Source: Candidatus Bathyarchaeota archaeon (GTDB taxonomy: Archaea; Thermoproteota; Bathyarchaeia; Bathyarchaeales; Bathycorpusculaceae). From it: a stretch of DNA of 64,000 bases. The DNA lies in assembly GCA_026014705.1 (NCBI GenBank), contig JAOZHU010000035.1, positions 1 to 64,000 of the forward strand, written 5' to 3'. This document shows positions 7,893 through 16,625 of this stretch, in pieces (position 1 is the stretch's first letter; the number at the start of each line of letters is the position of its first letter). The position numbers and the translations under genes are program-made. Under the pieces are notes generated by a model. That model was not told the origin of the DNA. It worked only from the letters and a program-made list of their open reading frames with translations, and searched no databases.

Positions 7893-10091
7893 ATGTCTGT
7901 TCCGCATCGTACACGCGGCGTCAAAGTCCTAAAAGCTGTTTCTTCACCTATCAGGCTAACAATCTTGAACTTGCTATTCGATAAGGGCGCGTTGTCCTAC
8001 ACAGAGCTAATGAACGCTCTTAAGATGAATCCAAGCCGAGACGCAGGACGATTCGCGTATCACCTGAAATTCCTGCTCAAGGCAGCCCTGCTTGAAGTAG
8101 ACGCAGACGCCAAGAAGTATTACCTAACGGAACTGGGCAAAATGGTTATCGACGTAGCGGACAGAGTGGAGAAGAAAGCCCACAAACCCCGCGGCATGAT
8201 AGTCCGCACTTCGCATTACACGCTGGAGGAATTTGATGCCAACAAAATCGCAAACACGCTCATAAGAGAAGCTAAGATGCCTGCTGAACTCGCCCAGAAA
8301 ACAGCGAAGGAAGCAGAAAAACTCTTGCTCAAATCAAAAACAAAATACTTAACCGCCCCACTAGTTAGAGAAGTAGTAAACGCAATCCTAGTTGAGAAAG
8401 GATTGGAGGATTACCGCCACAAACTCACGCGGCTCGGCATGCCAGTTCATGAAGTAACTGCGTTACTGGAAACCAAAGACACTGTTGAAAACTCGGAGGC
8501 TTTGTTGAGGGAAGCGGGAAAAGCAGTGCTCAGCGAATATACGCTTTTGAACGTTTACCCCCGCGATGTTGCTGACGCTTATGTTTCAGGTTCCATCCAC
8601 ATAAACAACTTAGGAACATGGCTTCTAAAACCAAACGAAGTGATACACGATCTGCGCTTTTTTTTCCAAAATGGCATTCAAGCCAGCAATCCACTTCAAC
8701 TTTCCGCTGCGCGCCCTCAAACTTTTGGAGCCGCATTGTCAACTGTCTTCAACGTACTTTTGCACACACGCGGCGAAGTGAACGCATCGCAAACATGCGA
8801 CTATTTTAACGTGTTTCTCGCGCCGTTCGCCAAGGGAACTGAAGCAGCAAGAATAAAGGAAAATTTGCGCCTTTTCATAACGAGCATTCATACTCATGTT
8901 GATGCAGCGTTGAGCGTAGATCTTACAATTCCAAAATTCATCGCCGATAAAGCAGCAATTGGACCTCAAGGAAAAAACTGTGGCAACTACAGAGATTTCT
9001 CAGAAGAAAGCCGTCTGTTAGCTGAACTCATGATAGACATATTTGCAGAAGAAAGCTCGCTGAAGCCATTGCTCAATCCCAAACTCATCGTAAAAGTTAC
9101 AGACCAAGCATTTACCGATGAAAACGCAAAGGCGCTTCTCCTGAAAGCCCACGGTTTAGCAGCGGAAAATGGCGCGCCGTACTTTGCAAACATGTTGCAA
9201 TCAGGAAAAACCGCTGCTTTTGCGGCATCAGGCTGCAAATTTGAGACGGATCTAACTGGCGACTGGGAAACCGACACGCTGAGAACAGGTTGCATAGGGT
9301 ATGTGACCATCAATTTACCTAGAATTGTCCAAGAAAGCGAAAGGGACAAGAACAAATTTTCTGAGGTTTTAAGGGAACGCTGTGAGATGGCATCTAGGGC
9401 CCTTGTTATCAAATACCGTGCGCTCAAGCAGAACGGGCGAAAATCTTTTCCATTCCTAACGCAAAACACAAACGGCGATACCTATTTCAGACTCGAAAGC
9501 TGCTCCAGCATAATAAACTTGGCAGGACTCAACGAGTGCGTGGAAAGCTTCACCGGAAAATCATTGAGCAACGAAGAAAGCGCCATGGCTACAGAGGAAA
9601 TCTTGCAAGGCTTGCAGGCGTTTAAGCATAAGGTCGGCAGAAAATATGGAAAACGCTTGTTCACAGCCATACTGCGGAGCCTTGATGCATCTGAACGCTT
9701 GGCGCAGCTGGATGTTGAAAAATACGGCGTTGCCAAGGTCAAGTTTTCAGGAACCCGCGAAAAACCCTTTTACTCCACCACCAGGCGCATACAACTTCAA
9801 GGCAGCAGTCTGCCTTCCGGTGCCTTGGATACAGAGCAGAAACTGCGAGTATTGAACTCTGGAGGAAGCCTAAACATAATCGAGCTGGATGAAAAACACT
9901 ACGTGCCAGAAGAACTATACAACGTGACGAAGCAAGTGGTTGAGAAGCAGGCAGTAGAGTTTTTCACATATAATCGTAAAATAACGCACTGCAGCAACTG
10001 CAGAAAAAACTGGTTCGGTGTGCTGCATAAGTGCCCGTCTTGCGGATCTCTGAGCACTATAGTGCAGTTTGACAGGTTTAGCTCTACGTGA
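7893..10091 (+). CDS. NrdD-like protein with N-terminal winged helix and ATP cone, lacking the glycyl-radical motif
   Basis: A 732-residue protein in three parts. An ArsR-like winged helix (about 1-95: SPIRLTILNLLFDKGALSY) is followed by an ATP cone (about 103-190), then an anaerobic ribonucleotide reductase body with TGCIGYVTINLPRI and a C-terminal zinc site (HCSNC...CPSC). Ordinary NrdD ends with an RxxGY-type glycyl-radical motif soon after the zinc site. Here the chain ends SLSTIVQFDRFSST, and no shifted frame restores the motif. The early active-site cysteine of RPFCQ..DLR is replaced (KPNEVIHDLR), while the cysteine in SGCK is kept. No NrdG activase is nearby. It may be a nucleotide-sensing regulator rather than a reductase; that role is inference. 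GAGGGGG precedes the start. Confidence 0.85.
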   Translation: MSVPHRTRGVKVLKAVSSPIRLTILNLLFDKGALSYTELMNALKMNPSRDAGRFAYHLKFLLKAALLEVDADAKKYYLTELGKMVIDVADRVEKKAHKPRGMIVRTSHYTLEEFDANKIANTLIREAKMPAELAQKTAKEAEKLLLKSKTKYLTAPLVREVVNAILVEKGLEDYRHKLTRLGMPVHEVTALLETKDTVENSEALLREAGKAVLSEYTLLNVYPRDVADAYVSGSIHINNLGTWLLKPNEVIHDLRFFFQNGIQASNPLQLSAARPQTFGAALSTVFNVLLHTRGEVNASQTCDYFNVFLAPFAKGTEAARIKENLRLFITSIHTHVDAALSVDLTIPKFIADKAAIGPQGKNCGNYRDFSEESRLLAELMIDIFAEESSLKPLLNPKLIVKVTDQAFTDENAKALLLKAHGLAAENGAPYFANMLQSGKTAAFAASGCKFETDLTGDWETDTLRTGCIGYVTINLPRIVQESERDKNKFSEVLRERCEMASRALVIKYRALKQNGRKSFPFLTQNTNGDTYFRLESCSSIINLAGLNECVESFTGKSLSNEESAMATEEILQGLQAFKHKVGRKYGKRLFTAILRSLDASERLAQLDVEKYGVAKVKFSGTREKPFYSTTRRIQLQGSSLPSGALDTEQKLRVLNSGGSLNIIELDEKHYVPEELYNVTKQVVEKQAVEFFTYNRKITHCSNCRKNWFGVLHKCPSCGSLSTIVQFDRFSST

Positions 10092-10098
10092 ACAGCAA

Positions 10099-11028
<930 letters not shown>

Positions 11029-11119
11029 CTAAAGACAAGAGAGTTGATAACTGCTAAATAACACTTTTTATGAAAGGAAAATCGCGGTTGAAGCTGGGAA
11101 AGAAAAAAGGGAGTTGGGG

Positions 11120-12010
11120 TTATTTCTTGCTTTTGCCGCGGTACATTACCGCAAGCGCGATGGCGATTACTGCGACGATGGCTAATACTACTATCGCTGC
11201 GATGTATTCCATGGGCACACCGGATGGTTGAGCAGTTCCTGATGGTGCGAACATTGCTTGGTATGTGTATGTGTAGCCGTATCCGCAAATTATGCTCGTC
11301 GGATTGTCGGTGAAGGTCACTGGGTGTCCATCTGCGCCCACAGCGACCCAATAGACGAAGTCGTATCCTGAATTTGGCGTTGCTTTTAAGCTAATGGTTG
11401 CGCCGTCAGTGTAGTAGTAGGTTCCTGGTCCTGGATTGGTGGTTCCGCCTATCGAGTTTAGGACCACAACTATGGCTTCGTTCGTGGCTGGAGGCGCTGC
11501 TGTCGGAACAAACACGGGTTCATATACGTAGGTGTAACCGTAGCCGCAGATTACTGTTAATGGGTTTGTTGAGACTATTAAGCTGTCCATGGCGACGTTT
11601 GATGGTGAGGGAAACTTGGGTACCCACTCGCTGTCTGCTGCCGCGTTTTCTGGGTAGTTTATCGGTGGCACATTGTGTCCTGGCGTGTAGGTTCCGCGGA
11701 TTATCCAGTATTGGAATTTGAATCCGCTGTCTGCTGTAGCTTGCAAAGTGATGGTCTCTCCATAGCCATACCTGTATGCCCCAGGCGATAGGTTTGTTGT
11801 TCCGCCTACGGAAGCGGCGATGACGACTATGGCGGTTTCTTGAGGAGCTGGTGGAGGGGTGGGTGGGTTGTATGGGTTTGGCACTTGTGGGTATTGTTCT
11901 GGCGGGATTTCTTCTTGTGCGTATGCGCTTGAACTGAGGGTTAGCAGAAGGGTTGTTATTGTTAGAAGGAACAAAAGCAAGGTGGTTGTGGATTTGGTGG
12001 TTTTCAACAA
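11120..12010 (-). CDS. Secreted, membrane-anchored protein with two InlB-type repeats
   Basis: A 296-residue surface protein. A signal peptide (about 1-31, ending SSSAYAQ) is followed by a Pro-rich linker (NPYNPPTPPPAPQE). Two related beta repeats of the divergent InlB B-repeat kind begin AIVVIAASVGGTTNLSPGAY (about 60) and AIVVVLNSIGGTTNPGPGTY (about 178), each followed by a phrase like GFKFQYWI or GYDFVYWV. A single C-terminal membrane helix (about 266-290) ends in RGKSKK, placing the repeats outside the cell. Such repeats are binding or spacer modules; no enzymatic domain is visible. A related repeat type appears in the subtilase near 52-53 kb. Confidence 0.8.
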   Translation of the reverse strand: MLKTTKSTTTLLLFLLTITTLLLTLSSSAYAQEEIPPEQYPQVPNPYNPPTPPPAPQETAIVVIAASVGGTTNLSPGAYRYGYGETITLQATADSGFKFQYWIIRGTYTPGHNVPPINYPENAAADSEWVPKFPSPSNVAMDSLIVSTNPLTVICGYGYTYVYEPVFVPTAAPPATNEAIVVVLNSIGGTTNPGPGTYYYTDGATISLKATPNSGYDFVYWVAVGADGHPVTFTDNPTSIICGYGYTYTYQAMFAPSGTAQPSGVPMEYIAAIVVLAIVAVIAIALAVMYRGKSKK

Positions 12011-12072
12011 TTATTTTCTCTCCTTTTCTTGAGACTCTGAAATGGTCTCTATTTACTAATATTGCCATTGTC

Positions 12073-12087
12073 ATATATATATATATA
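12073..12087 (-). promoter_or_regulatory. Extended TATA region of the secreted repeat protein gene
   Basis: An uninterrupted alternating AT tract ending in TATAAA, read on the minus strand about 60 bases before the ATG. A 5-bp inverted repeat (GAGAC/GTCTC) lies between it and the gene. Confidence 0.5.
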
Positions 12088-12330
12088 AACTGATAGCTAT
12101 CTCGTTACGTCAGATGTTATCAGAGAAAAAGGTTCGCAGAAAAAGTTTCGTCTTGTGGTCGTTGGTTGTATGACTAGTTGCTATTTGCGTTTAAGGTTAG
12201 TTTTTGCGCACAACGGTTATTTAGTACGTGATTAGGGTTCCCTCTTTTTGTTGATTTCTGTTCAGCAACTTGATTCTTGCATGAGAACAGTGCAGAGTTT
12301 TCAAGAAGGTGGTGCTTTTATTGGGCAAGG

Positions 12331-12339
12331 TTTTTATTA
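12331..12339 (+). promoter_or_regulatory. TATA box of the FKBP gene
   Basis: TTTTTATTA preceded by a GGGCAAGG stretch, 48 bases before the ATG. The predicted transcript start is near 12358. Confidence 0.55.
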
Positions 12340-12386
12340 GCCTGTTAGGCTTACTCTGTCCCGACAAAAGCAAAGGATGATCTGCG

Positions 12387-13094
12387 ATGGTACTGCAAAA
12401 AGGCGATTTCATACTAGTCGAGTACACGGCAAAGGTGAAGGAAACAAACGAGGTTTTCGACACCACAAATGAGGAAACCGCTAAGAAAGAGCACCTTCAC
12501 AAGGAAGGCGAAATTTATGAGCCGAGGCTAATAGTAGTCGGCGAAGGTTGGATGCTGAAAACCTTGGATGAGAGCTTCACCACCATGGAGCCTGGTAAAA
12601 CTGCGACTGTGGAGATTTCACCTGACAAGGCTTTTGGTGCTAGAGATCCAGAGAAGGTTAAGCGTGTTCCGCTGAAGCAGTTGGTTGCCAAAGGTATTAA
12701 TCCTGTGATTGGCATGCGTATTGAATATGGTGGAAAAAACGCGAGCATACGCTCCATCGGCGCTGGCCGGGTTCTTTTGGATTTTAATGCGCCGCTGGCG
12801 GGTAAGACTCTTGTTTACGACGTTACCGTGATTAAGAAGTTGGAAACTAAAGAGGAGAAAGTTGCGGCGCTTGTTCATCGCAGGATTCCAGTTGCTGAGG
12901 CAGCGAAGTTCAAGCTTGCATTTGAAGAGGGCATTTTGACTGTGGAGATGCCTGAGGAAACTTTCTATTTGGAGGGTGTTCAAGTGGCGAAGCGCGGCGT
13001 CGCCGTGGATGTGCAGAAATTCTTCCCGGACATAGTTGCAGTAAAGTTCGTTGAGGTCTTTAAGGTCGAGCCGAAGCCAGAAGTTAAAGCTTAG
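12387..13094 (+). CDS. FKBP-type peptidyl-prolyl cis-trans isomerase, long archaeal form
   Basis: A 235-residue protein that starts KGDFILVEYTAKVKETNEVF, the SlyD/archaeal FKBP opening. It continues with EPRLIVVGEGWMLKTLDESF and EKVKRVPLKQL, with an inserted IF domain between them. The extra C-terminal domain of about 80 residues (from about 155) marks the long archaeal class. It catalyses proline isomerisation and acts as a chaperone in the cytoplasm. Its stop codon interlocks with that of glycerol-1-phosphate dehydrogenase on the other strand (13091-13094). Confidence 0.92.
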   Translation: MVLQKGDFILVEYTAKVKETNEVFDTTNEETAKKEHLHKEGEIYEPRLIVVGEGWMLKTLDESFTTMEPGKTATVEISPDKAFGARDPEKVKRVPLKQLVAKGINPVIGMRIEYGGKNASIRSIGAGRVLLDFNAPLAGKTLVYDVTVIKKLETKEEKVAALVHRRIPVAEAAKFKLAFEEGILTVEMPEETFYLEGVQVAKRGVAVDVQKFFPDIVAVKFVEVFKVEPKPEVKA

Positions 13095-14131
13095 TTGATT
13101 ACTTCGGTTGCGCGTGCGACTTTCTCGCAGGCTTCGCGGCTTAGCCTTAGTTTATGGAGGATTGTGTATCTTTCGGGTCTGATGGTGGCTGCCATTTCTA
13201 GCGCTGTTATTATGTCTTCGTTTTTGGCGCCTAGTTCTTGGGCTGTTGTGGGTGCGCCTACTTGTTTTAGTGTTTCTCTTATTTGTTGCCAGTTTGCTCT
13301 GTGTAGATAGGCGGTTAGGATGGAGCCAACGCCGCATTGTTCGCCGTGCATGGCATGTGGGCAGTGGAGCATGTCTAGGGCGTGGCTGAACAGGTGTTCT
13401 GAGCCGCTGCAGGGTCGGCTGCTTCCTGCGATGCTCATGGCTACGCCGCAGCTCACTAGTGCTTCAAGGAGTATTCGCAGGCCTTCTTCGTTGTTGGGTT
13501 GGATGAGTTCTGCGTTTTGTATTAGTAGTTTTGTGCTCATCAAGGCTAGGCTTGCTGCGTATTCGCCGTAGTACTCGTTTTTTTCGGCGTGCGCTAGTTG
13601 CCAGTCTTTGACTGCGGTGAATTTGGCGATTACGTCTCCGCAGCCGCTGATGATTGAGCGCCATGGTGCTTGCGCTATGATGTTTGTGTCGGCGATTATG
13701 GCTAGTGGTGCTTGTGCCATGATTGAGTAGGGTTTGTTTGTTCCTTTGATTGAGGCGAGTGGGCTGGCGATGCCGTCGTGTGAGAGTGTTGTGGGAATGC
13801 TGATGAATGGTGTGTGTTGGTTTGCGGAGGTGAGTTTTGCGGCGTCGATTTTTGCTCCTCCGCCGACTGCGAAGATTACGCGTGGTTTTGTGGTTTTGAT
13901 GTGCTGTTCGATTGTTTGGATGTCTTTGTTTGTTGCGTTTTCTACGAGTAGTGTGTCTACGATTATGCCTGTTTGTTCTAGCAGTGCGTGGACGGCTTTT
14001 CCTGCTATTTCGTGGCTTTTTTCGCCTGCGATTATGAGGGCTGTGCCGCTGTTGAGGTTTAGTCTGCGTGTGACTTCGGGTATGCGGTTTAGGGTGTTTT
14101 TTCCGACTATTACTTCTCGCGGTAGCTGCAT
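13091..14131 (-). CDS. egsA: sn-glycerol-1-phosphate dehydrogenase
   Basis: This 346-residue enzyme reduces dihydroxyacetone phosphate to sn-glycerol-1-phosphate, which sets the archaeal stereochemistry of membrane lipids. It shows the nucleotide-binding AVGGGAKIDAAK, PTTLSHDGIASP, SGCGDVIAKFTAVKDW and the zinc region HALDMLHCPHAMHGEQCG. The open frame can be extended to a TTG at 14152, but MQLPREVIVG at 14131 is the usual family N-terminus. A TATA-like GGTTTAAACC lies near 14187-14197. The protein is diagnostic of an archaeon. Confidence 0.95.
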   Translation of the reverse strand: MQLPREVIVGKNTLNRIPEVTRRLNLNSGTALIIAGEKSHEIAGKAVHALLEQTGIIVDTLLVENATNKDIQTIEQHIKTTKPRVIFAVGGGAKIDAAKLTSANQHTPFISIPTTLSHDGIASPLASIKGTNKPYSIMAQAPLAIIADTNIIAQAPWRSIISGCGDVIAKFTAVKDWQLAHAEKNEYYGEYAASLALMSTKLLIQNAELIQPNNEEGLRILLEALVSCGVAMSIAGSSRPCSGSEHLFSHALDMLHCPHAMHGEQCGVGSILTAYLHRANWQQIRETLKQVGAPTTAQELGAKNEDIITALEMAATIRPERYTILHKLRLSREACEKVARATEVIN

Positions 14132-14620
14132 GTAATGGTAGCTTGCGGTCAAGTTTGGTTCACTGTTGGTTGTTATTGTCTAGTTTGTGGCTTAGGGTTT
14201 AAACCTTTTTGCGCAATATGCGTTTTGGGCGTTGTTGTTTTCGGTGTGGTGCACGGTGGTTTTACTGGTGCATTTTGCAGTTGTTTGTGTTTGGTGCTTG
14301 GTTTGTTTCTGTTTGGTTGTTGGTTGTGGTTTGTGCAGGAATGTGTCGCTTCTTGCTGTTGGTTTCTGTCGGCTTAAAACGTGCGGGGTTTTCGCTGTTA
14401 TGCTTGGGGCAATCTATAGCCCCCTTTTAAATAGTTTATATAGTGCTGAAAGCGCTGCTCGGGATGGACCCTCTACTGTTTTCTGCAATGAGTTTCTAAT
14501 ATGCTGCAAATAGGTTTGCGTTTCGGCATGAATTGGGAAACAACTCTTTTGTTCAGCAATTTTTTCTTGGCTGTGTTTGATACTAAAACTTAAATTGTAA
14601 GGTTTGCACCACACATATTT
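14132..14620. other. Intergenic region carrying repeat copy B
   Basis: About 490 bases with no credible gene. The first half is strongly G/T-rich on the plus strand. The second half holds copy B of the 100-bp element (14413-14512) with its TATA region, then about 110 bases of leader before the zinc-ribbon membrane protein. Open frames here are low-complexity (Cys, Val, Leu, Phe) products of the base skew. Confidence 0.6.
14413..14512 (+). repeat. 100-bp dispersed element, copy B
   Basis: This matches copy A (237-336, minus strand) over its whole length: TCTATAGCC, then TTTTAAATAGTTTATATAG, then GCTCGGGATGGACCCTCT, ending CTGCAAATA. The TATA portion at 14425-14442 would start transcription near 14455-14465, so the conserved 3' half would be the first 50-60 nt of the transcript of the downstream operon, or a separate small RNA. 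Confidence 0.75.
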
Positions 14621-14974
14621 ATGAAACTCCTAACGGTGTTGGGCGCTGTTGTCGTGGCTATTCTGTTCTTTTTCGCGGTAATTTTCGCTATGGCGGCTTC
14701 AGTTGCAGCAACTACGACACGGTTAGCCGTAAGCATGATGCTGTTCGCTATTGGTTTAATCGTGGCTGTGGCAACTTATTACATGACGCGGAAGCCCAGA
14801 ACCGTTATTCATCAACTGGAGCTCTCAGGGCAAATGCAAGCCGCGGAGTTGAAGTGCCCGCGTTGCTCCGCCTCAGTTAACGCAAATCAGATTAAACTTA
14901 TTTCAGGCGTGCCATATGCCACATGCCCCTATTGTGGTAACACATTTGAGGTGGCTGAGGAACCGAAATGGTGA
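14621..14974 (+). CDS. Two-helix membrane protein with C-terminal zinc ribbon
   Basis: A 117-residue protein. Two membrane helices cover about residues 4-30 and 35-54 and are followed by a cytoplasmic zinc ribbon with CPRC (about 86-89) and CPYC (about 106-109). No known family assignment. It overlaps the next gene by 7 bases and shares its promoter inside repeat copy B, so it belongs to the same operon as the cysteine-tailed membrane protein and the radical SAM enzyme. A role in that system is inferred from linkage only. Confidence 0.72.
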   Translation: MKLLTVLGAVVVAILFFFAVIFAMAASVAATTTRLAVSMMLFAIGLIVAVATYYMTRKPRTVIHQLELSGQMQAAELKCPRCSASVNANQIKLISGVPYATCPYCGNTFEVAEEPKW

Positions 14975-16623
14975 AGAAGCGCCAGTGGCTCTCGATTCTT
15001 GTTTTCTTTGTGATTTGTTTCACGTTTGTCGCTGCCTCTGCTCAGGCTTGGACAGGCACCTTCCACCTTGAACATGAGTGGGTGAAAATCTGGATAAACC
15101 AAGACGGCACGATAGACCTGCTCTACGACATACGCCTGAAGCTGGATTCAGGTGATTCGATAAGCCGAGTGTTCATCGGACAGCCCCAGCGCGACTTCAC
15201 AATAGGCACAGCAATCGATGGATACGGCAACGTTTTAGCTGCCACCGACATAAGCTCTGGAAGCGACTACAGGGTCCAAGTAAAATTCATATGGGAAATG
15301 GCAGTGGGAGAAAGCTTGAGTTTTAACCTCACAACAAACGTCGCGAACGTGCTTTACAATGACACGATGAACCCCGGCAACATCGGCATGCAATTCACAC
15401 CAACATGGTTCGAAGCTCCAATCTACGACCTGCGCATACAAATCGTCCTCCCTCCAAACGTTAAGACAGATGAAGTGAAAACTGCGCAGGAAGCGTACTG
15501 GAACAAAACGGCAGACGAAGAAGGCAGATTAACGGTTTACTGGGAAAAGCAAAACCTCGCATCAGGTCAAAAATACCCAATAGGCATATCTTTCCCCGCA
15601 AAGTACTTACCCGACTATGAACCTATCACCACACCCACGTCACAGCCGCCTACAGAAGAAAACGGCGAAGACTCGTACGCCTTAGTAGTCATTGCATGCG
15701 TGTTCGTGTTTCTGGCGGTTGCCATAGCCCTATTTGTTGCCCGCAAAAAACCCTACACTGCACCGAAAGTCAGCATGGAGACTCTCGGCGTAAGACGCGG
15801 ATTAACCGCAGTTGAAGCCTCATTTCTTCTTGAAATGAAACCAGCACAGATAGTCACCGAAATTCTCTACAGCTTACTCCAAAAACGCGCAGTATGGACT
15901 GAGGCAACCAACCCCGCGCTCAAACTGCAAATAATGCCCGAATACAAAGATAAAACAGGCACCAAAGAAAACCCTCTGCGTTATTATGAAATAGACTTTC
16001 TCAACGCCGTGAAAGCCGACGGAACACTCGACGAAGAAAAGCTAGCCCACACCATAATGTACTTGCGCGACACAGTGGAGCAGAAACTACGTGGATACAG
16101 CCGACGCGACACCGTAGACTACTACCGAAAAATCGTCGATAAAGCATGGACACAAGTGGAGCAAGCTGGCACAGCTGACATCGCATCGAATGCCTACGAC
16201 GAGCAACTGCTCTGGCTTCTGCTCGACCCCAACCACCGAGCGCGCACAGAAAACGTCTTCCAAAACCGCACCTTCGAACCAAACCCCCTATGGTTCTGGT
16301 ACTGGCACGGCTATCACCATTACCACCCGAATCCCACGTACACTCCGCCAATCAACACCTCAAACCCAACTGCGAAGCCACCAGCAATCCCCGGCGCAGA
16401 ATTCGCAGACAACATTGCCACAGCAGTCGAAAAAACCTCCAGTGACATCGTGATTAACCTCGAAAAATTCGCCAACGCCATCCTCCCACCGCCACCTTCA
16501 ACCAAAACGTCACGTGAACCAGCCCGCCATGGCAGCGGTTGCGTCTGCGCCTGTGCTTCATGTGCCTGCGCTTGTGCCTGCGTTTCCTGCGCTTGCGCCT
16601 GTGCCGGCGGAGGTGTCGGTTAA
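14968..16623 (+). CDS. DUF2207-like membrane protein with a ten-cysteine C-terminal tail
   Basis: A 551-residue protein. A signal peptide (about 1-27) precedes an extracytoplasmic beta-rich domain (about 28-215) resembling the N-terminal domain of DUF2207 proteins. A Thr/Pro linker leads to a membrane helix (about 229-252) and then a cytoplasmic region with a DUF2207-like helical domain (about 265-400). A His/Tyr/Trp/Pro patch follows (WFWYWHGYHHYHPNP). The chain ends in a cysteine-alternating tail that includes SCACACACVSCACACAGGG, with ten cysteines in the last 27 residues. The next gene, two bases downstream, is a radical SAM/SPASM enzyme with an N-terminal region resembling a peptide-binding PqqD-like domain. 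Modification of the tail by that enzyme is a linkage-based inference. Codon use is normal through the tail. Confidence 0.75.
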   Translation: MVKKRQWLSILVFFVICFTFVAASAQAWTGTFHLEHEWVKIWINQDGTIDLLYDIRLKLDSGDSISRVFIGQPQRDFTIGTAIDGYGNVLAATDISSGSDYRVQVKFIWEMAVGESLSFNLTTNVANVLYNDTMNPGNIGMQFTPTWFEAPIYDLRIQIVLPPNVKTDEVKTAQEAYWNKTADEEGRLTVYWEKQNLASGQKYPIGISFPAKYLPDYEPITTPTSQPPTEENGEDSYALVVIACVFVFLAVAIALFVARKKPYTAPKVSMETLGVRRGLTAVEASFLLEMKPAQIVTEILYSLLQKRAVWTEATNPALKLQIMPEYKDKTGTKENPLRYYEIDFLNAVKADGTLDEEKLAHTIMYLRDTVEQKLRGYSRRDTVDYYRKIVDKAWTQVEQAGTADIASNAYDEQLLWLLLDPNHRARTENVFQNRTFEPNPLWFWYWHGYHHYHPNPTYTPPINTSNPTAKPPAIPGAEFADNIATAVEKTSSDIVINLEKFANAILPPPPSTKTSREPARHGSGCVCACASCACACACVSCACACAGGGVG

Positions 16624-16625
16624 AA

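Larger units (their letters stand above)
12011..12386. other. Divergent promoter region
   Basis: About 375 bases without a gene, between the secreted repeat protein (minus) and FKBP (plus). It contains an (AT)n run acting as a TATA region on the minus strand (12073-12087), an inverted repeat GAGAC-9-GTCTC in the minus-strand leader (12031-12049) that could be an operator, and the FKBP TATA box at 12331-12339. Confidence 0.55.

Noticed and set aside
7893-10091. Ordinary anaerobic ribonucleotide reductase
   Set aside because: The glycyl-radical motif is missing and an active-site cysteine is replaced.
11120-12010. Repeats inside the secreted protein gene as a DNA-level repeat element
   Set aside because: They are protein domain repeats (InlB type) explained by the coding sequence.
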